Source of the DNA: Zygnema cylindricum
Lineage: Eukaryota > Streptophyta > Zygnematophyceae > Zygnematales > Zygnemataceae
Length of the DNA stretch: 64,000 bases
Assembly: GCA_037447655.1 (NCBI GenBank)
Contig: JBBHKE010000750.1
Span: 36,930-100,929, forward strand
Direction of reading: 5' to 3'
Below the pieces are notes generated by a model, which saw only the letters and a list, made by a program, of their open reading frames with translations, searched no databases and was not told the DNA's origin. Below are positions 59,158 to 64,000 of the stretch, one piece after another (the first letter of the stretch is position 1; the number at the start of each line of letters is the position of its first letter). The translations under genes were made by a program, and so were the position numbers.

Positions 59158-59625
59158 ACGGACGGTTACACGGATGTATGAGAATCGCACTGGGTAACGA
59201 CCAATGTGCTCAGTTTTCTTCCTCTCGGAAAATAATTTTACAAAATCTCGTACTATACAAAAATAGTTTGAACTAAATCGAAAATTTTCGCACTTTAATG
59301 CATTGTACTTCAGAATTTATGAACTAATGCTTTGACTTTTTGACTTTTTGACTTTTTTCTTCCGGTATCGTTTTGGATCGATATTTAAGAAAATCGGCTG
59401 CTTCTTACATTCGTGGCGGATTTGATCATGTGACGTGTCCTTCGGATTGATTTTGGATATTTTCTGTACAAAATCTACACGATTTTGTTTTGATTTCGTT
59501 CTACTTTGACAATTTTTTCCTCACATTTTCATATTACCATTTGCCAGGAATTCCTTCTATTTTTCCTTTCTTTCTTTCTTTTGATTAGACTCTCCTTCTG
59601 TCTTTCAAAGAAGGACCAAAACCCT

Positions 59626-59897
59626 AGAAGTCAAAACCCTGAGAGCTGAAGTTCTAGTGCGTTGTTAGGGTTTTTGAGGGTTTTTGAGGATTTTTTTAGG
59701 GTTTTTTAGCTGAAACCCTAAGAGCTGAAACCCTAAGCTAGAATCTAAAACTCTAAACTTCCAACCCTAAATATTAAACAAACCTGAAATCCTAAACCCT
59801 TAACCCTAAAGCCTCATTCTAAAATCTAACCCACAAATCCTCTCCCCTTAACCCTAAATCCTAACCCTAAACCTCAAATCTTCGCAAGTTTTAGGGT
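59626..59897 (+). promoter_or_regulatory. telo-box cluster in nCBP 5' region
   Basis: About a dozen AAACCCTA/AACCCTAA or TTTAGGGTTT motifs in both orientations immediately before the ATG. In plants telo-boxes are enriched in 5' regions of translation and cell-proliferation genes, which suits a cap-binding protein. They probably overlap the 5' untranslated region. Confidence 0.6.
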
Positions 59898-59907
59898 TTC
59901 TGTGAAC

Positions 59908-61229
59908 ATGGTTTCTGTAAAGGATATAAAATCGGAGGCAGTGAGAGATAATGAAGGGGAACTGAATACGGATAACGGAATTTTAAGTACCAATAATCAC
60001 AGCGCGAGGTATTTTTTTTTTCTTTTTTTTTCTTTTTTACTATTTTAGGGTTTCTGACAACTGGATAATATGAAACATAGTCACAGCTAAACTCCTCCGA
60101 GCTAAATATTGGTTTTAAAATTTTAGGGTTTCAGGTTTGTCGGTTATTTTTAGGTTTAAAATGTTTCATTTTAGGTTTTTGGGGAATGTATGAGGTGATG
60201 TCTCTTTTTTTATCTCAATTTTAGAGTTTTATTGCAGGATTTTTTCAATAGAAATTAAGGGTTTTTTTGTTCAATTTTGATTTCCTAACTGTTTTTAGTG
60301 TTTTTGAAGGTAAGACTTTTTCATTTAGACCTATGCTTCTTTAAACTGAAAAAAATGCAAAAGTTTCATAAACTGGTTTTTTTTTTAATCACATTATTGT
60401 ATCTAATTTATACTTTGTTGTAAATTGAGTAATTTTTATTTTTTTTAAGTAGTTTTGTAAATTTATGTCTCTTTTCTTTACTTGTCCCTGTGTTGTTTCA
60501 CCCGAAATTTTCCTCTTTATTTTTCTCAGTTCCTCTCCCTTCTCTATTTCTTTTTGCCTCTCCTCTCCCTTACCAACCCTCTCTCTCCCTTTCTGCTTTT
60601 TCCCCCCACCTTTCTCGCATGTTCCTTCTCTCTCTCTTCCTTTCCCACTTTCTCTCTCTCTCTCTTTCTTTCTTCCTTTTTCTCTCTCACTCCCTCTCCT
60701 CTCTCCCCCCCCTATCTCTCTCTTTCCTCTAACTTTTGTATCTCCTCATTCTATCAATAGGTTATTTCTGTATTTCTCCTTCCTTTTCCTTCCTTCTCCT
60801 TCCCTCTTCTTTGTCTTTGTCTTACATAACATTCCCATCCAAAATCCAAACTTTTGCAATGTGTTCCTTTCGACTAAAATAATAGTTTCTTGAATTGCAA
60901 CATTTTTGCTCAAATTTGAAAGGTCATTTTTTGGCTTGATCCCTAAGTTATTTTATTTTATGTCTTTGACTTTTTTTTTTTGTTGGTTTTAAAGTTTACC
61001 CGAAAATGCCGGAGTAGAACGACTATCTCCGGAGGAGGAGAAGAGACAGAGGGAGGCAGAGGAGAGAGAGAAAAGGGTAAGAGAGGGGGAGGAGAGGGAA
61101 AGACGCAGTCGTCAACTTCGAGAAGGTCTTCATCCTTTGCAAGTGAGCTTCTTTCTCTCCCTCTCTCTCTCCTTCTCTCCCTCCCTCTCCATCTCTTCCC
61201 TCTCCCCGCCTCTCACTCTTTCTCTCCCT

Positions 61230-61314
<85 letters not shown>

Positions 61315-64000
61315 ATACATTATCATAGATGTAATAAATTGAAGTTATATACGATTTAACTGCTAAAATTAGTTTTATAAATTAATAAATATAAACAATT
61401 TATTTTCTAAATTTTTCTTTTGTATATTATTAGATGAGAATGAAAAAGTTTCCGAATAACTAAAAGTTGATACCTGTAATTGAACAAAATGCTAAAAATA
61501 AATTTAAATTACAATAAATATACATTAATTGATAATTGAATATATATAAATCACAGCTCTCAAACAAACCAAAAACCAGGATTTGGGCATTTGTGAAACG
61601 GAAAATGGGGTGTTTTTTTTTTTACCCAAGTTTTGTTCTTTTTTTTTTACTTTTTTTTTAAAATTCTTTTTTTTAATGTCCCATGTAACAACATAATCCT
61701 CCATTTTCCGGTTCTTCCTCCTTTCCTCTTCATCTGACCCCTGTTGTCCCTCTCTCTCTGACTCTTGCCTTTTTCTTTCCTTCTTTCCCTCTGCCTGCCT
61801 CTCTATAACCCTGCTTCGTCTCCCTCTCACTCTTCCCCTCCCCCCCTCTCTCCCTCTCTTTTCCCTCTCCTCTCTCCTCTCCTCTCCTCTCCCCTCTCCC
61901 CCTCTTCCTCTCCTCCCCCCTCACTCCGCTCTTCCTCTCCTCTCCCCTCCCTCTCTCTCCCTCTCCTCTCGCCTCCCTTCTCTCTCCCTCTCCTGTCCCC
62001 TCTCCCCCTCTCCCCCCCTCTCTCCCTCTCCCCTCTCTCTCCCCTCTCCCCCCCCTCCTCTCCTTCCTATCTCCCTCTCCCCTCCCTCTCCCTCTCTCCC
62101 TCCCTCTCCCTCTCTCCCTCCCTCCTCTCTCTCTCTCCCTCTCCCCCTTTCTCTCCCTCTCCTCCCCCCTCCTCCCCTCCCCTCTCCCTCCTCTCTCTTC
62201 CTCCCCTCTCCTCTCCCCTTGCCCCCTCCCTCCCCCCTCCCCTCCTCTCTCCCTCTCCTCTCCCCTCCTCTCTTCTCCCTCACCTCTCCCCCCCCTCTCC
62301 TCTCCCTCCCTCCTCCTCCCCTTCCCTCCTCCCCCCCCCAGAACCGGTTTGTCCTCTGGTACACTCGCAGACCCCGGGGGGCGGCTCCGGCCTCTAGGAC
62401 CCAAGCCTCCTATGGAGACAATATTAAGAGGGTGGTCGAGTTTAGTACGGTAAATTCCTCTCTCTCTCTCCCTCTCCCCCTCGCTCTCTCTGCCTCTCTC
62501 TCTCTCCCTCCCTCTCCCCCTCTCTCACACTCTCTCCCCCTTTTTTTAATTCCTCTCTCTCTCTCCCCTTTTCCAATTCCTCTCTTTCACGCTCTCTCTC
62601 TCTCTCTCCCCTTTTTGTTTAAATTGCACTATCTCTCTCTCCTGCTCCACCCTTTTTTTTCTTGGGTAAGAAACATGTGTTTCTTTCGGGCAAGCGAGGT
62701 GTTTTTTTGTTGTTGTTTGTTATTTGTTTTTTTTTTTTTTATTATTATTTTGTTTTGATTGTGATTGTGACTAGGCGTCTCTCTCGCTCTCCCTCTCTTT
62801 CTCTCAATTCCTCTCCTTCTCTCCCTCTCTCACTCTATTTCCCTTTCTCCCTCTCCCTCTCCCTCTCCCTCTCCCACTCCCTCTCCCTCTCCCTCTCCCT
62901 CTGTCCCTCCCTCCCTCCCTCCCTCCCTCCCTCCCTCCCTCCCTCCCTCCCTCCCTCCCTCCCTCCCTCCCTCCCTCCCTCCCTCCCTCCCTCCCTCCCT
63001 CCCTCCCTCCCTCCCTCCCTCCCTCCCTCCCTCCCTCCCTCCCTCCCTCCCTCCCTCCCTCCCTCCCTCCCTCCCTCCCTCCCTCCCTCCCTCCCTCCCT
63101 CCCTCCCTCCCTCCCTCCCTCCCTCCCTCCCTCCCTCCCTCCCTCCCTCCCTCCCTCCCTCCCTCCCTCCCTCCCTCCCTCCCTCCCTCCCTCCCTCCCT
63201 CCCTCCCTCCCTCCCTCCCTCCCTCCCTCCCTCCCTCCCTCCCTCCCTCCCTCCCTCCCTCCCTCCCCCCCTCCCCCCCTCCCCCCCTCCCCCCCTCTCC
63301 CCTCCCCCCCTCCCACCCCCCCCCTCTCCCCCTCCTCTCCCTCTCCCTCTCCCTCTCCCTCCCCCTCCCCTCCCCCCTCTCCCTCTCCCTCTCCCTCTCC
63401 CTCTCCCTCTCCCCTCCCCTCCCCTCCCCCTCCTCTCCCTCTCCTCTCCCCCTCCTCCCCCTCTCTCCTCCTCTCGCTTCTATCCTCTCTCCTCCCTCTT
63501 GTCATGATTATGAGAATTTGATTATGAGAAAATGTTTACAAAAATGATTATGACCACAAAAATGATTACGACTACGGTTGTTTTCATGGACTTCAAATGG
63601 GGTTTATTAGGTGGAGGATTTTTGGAAATGTTATTCCCATTTAGTTCGAGTGTCCAGTATGCCGCAGCAATCAGATTTCCATCTCTTTAAAGAGGGGATT
63701 CGACCCCTTTGGGAGGTATTTCCTCTCTCTCTCTCTCTCTCCTGCTCTCTCCCTCTCTTTCTCTCGCTCTCTCTCCTCTCTCTCTTGCTCTCCCTCACTC
63801 TTTCTGTCGCTCTCCTCCCTCTCTCTCTCTCTCGCTCTGCCTCTCTCCCTCTCTTGTTCTCTCTCTCTCCCTCATTGATTTGGTTTTAATGAAGGTTCCA
63901 GTAATAATTTGAACCATAAAAAAATGAATAGTGGAGTGTTCATTTTTTATAGAAATTTTTAAATTTAACCACTTAGGGAGGAATTTCATTTTCCTCTACC
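59908..64000 (+). CDS. nCBP: nCBP/4EHP-class eIF4E cap-binding protein, 5' part
   Basis: mRNA 5'-cap binding protein of the class II eIF4E family. Exons with GT..AG introns and matching phase: 59908-60008, 60995-61142, 62342-62449, 63611-63715; the rest lies beyond the window (154 residues seen). Exons 1-2 encode a variable acidic/charged N-terminal region with a Glu/Arg-rich stretch (PEEEKRQREAEEREKR). The cap-binding fold starts at LREGLHPLQNRFVLWYTRR. Class II signature by alignment to eIF4E: Phe86 at the W43 site, Tyr107 (in ASYGDNIKR) at the W56 cap-stacking site, while Trp89, Trp124 (VEDFW) and Trp153-Glu154 (IRPLWE) are kept. The start is the first ATG after the telo-box leader and gives a clean phase into exon 2. 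Introns 1-4 all carry CT-rich tracts on the coding strand. In plants nCBP is a minor cap-binding isoform; 4EHP relatives can repress translation. Confidence 0.93.
60540..60765. repeat. CT-rich tract in nCBP intron 1
   Basis: CCTCTCCCTT, CTCTCTCTCT and TTCCTTTTTC mixtures, nearly all pyrimidine on the coding strand. Confidence 0.9.
61238..61312. repeat. (TA)n microsatellite in nCBP intron 2
   Basis: TATATA runs interrupted by GATA and CATA, following a CT-rich block at 61150-61228. Confidence 0.95.
61735..62339. repeat. homopyrimidine tract leading into nCBP exon 3 acceptor
   Basis: About 600 bases of CCCTCTCC-type sequence that runs directly into the acceptor CCCCCCCCCAG at 62341, so the normal polypyrimidine tract is enlarged many-fold. 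Confidence 0.95.
62452..63505. repeat. pyrimidine-rich filling of nCBP intron 3 with (CCCT)n core
   Basis: CT-rich blocks at 62455-62655 and 62780-63500 flank a short T-rich non-repeat segment. The core 62905-63265 is about 90 uninterrupted CCCT units, passing into CCCCCCT and CCCTCT variants. Confidence 0.95.
63720..63877. repeat. CT-rich tract at start of nCBP intron 4
   Basis: CTCTCTCT and CTCTCGCT runs starting five bases after the splice donor at 63716. Confidence 0.9.

Noticed and set aside
59626-59897. Interstitial telomere
   Set aside because: Motifs are irregularly spaced, in both orientations and mixed with unrelated sequence, which fits promoter telo-boxes better.
62662-63507. 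281-codon Pro/Ser/Leu frame and its minus-strand Gly/Glu/Arg counterpart
   Set aside because: Pure translation of the CCCT repeat inside an nCBP intron.

Overview
The window is nuclear DNA of a green plant lineage, most likely a streptophyte alga or early-diverging land plant. The evidence is a spliced alpha-tubulin gene of plant type, a spliced nCBP/4EHP-class eIF4E gene, plant-like 18S rRNA fragments, AAACCCTA telo-box motifs, and Ty3/Gypsy retroelements that carry a C5 cytosine methyltransferase domain. Methyltransferase capture by Gypsy elements is, from memory, known from charophyte algae. The species is not determined here. The DNA is AT-rich, gene-poor and dominated by transposons and simple repeats; one 10-N assembly gap lies at 44836-44845.

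Layout: 1-8500 is a decayed Ty3/Gypsy element (gag remnant, methyltransferase, RT, RNase H, integrase) with a second, inverted methyltransferase copy, enclosed by CTCACT-type simple repeats. 8530-11790 is a higher-order satellite (about 540-bp unit) with two MITEs inserted at TA. 14479-14550 is a tRNA-like gene. 16178-19102 holds an alpha-tubulin exon relic, a TATA box and a six-exon alpha-tubulin gene whose last exon has a one-base frameshift. 20944-21863 is a PIF/Harbinger-like element. 22622-29150 is a second, better preserved minus-strand Gypsy element ordered gag-protease-methyltransferase-RT-RNase H-integrase-PHD finger. 29150-35996 is leader-like and AT-rich DNA with local tandem repeats. 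35997-38102 is three back-to-back TA-MITEs, one split by a hAT-like element with a perfect 8-bp target duplication. 38948-40955 is a 2-kb homopyrimidine tract. 43500-44196 is a tandem array of a rearranged 18S rRNA segment. 44900-49000 is a long inverted-repeat element that hosts a Harbinger-like and a hAT-like insertion. 50661-52044 is a second back-to-back MITE trio. 52105-52887 is an 18S rRNA 5' fragment. 54989-56233 is a candidate minus-strand gene for a plastid-targeted membrane protein, with a TATA box and an array of TGACGTCA-like sites upstream. 59908-64000 is the 5' part of an nCBP/4EHP gene whose introns are filled with homopyrimidine tracts; it runs off the window.

Only two genes are recognised with confidence: alpha-tubulin (microtubules) and nCBP/4EHP (mRNA cap binding). 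The membrane-protein gene is credible but unnamed. The most unusual content is the pair of methyltransferase-encoding Gypsy elements. The better one also encodes a PHD chromatin-reader finger, so a single polyprotein family combined a predicted histone reader with a DNA-methylation writer. All copies here are broken by stops and frameshifts, so any activity would come from intact relatives elsewhere in the genome.
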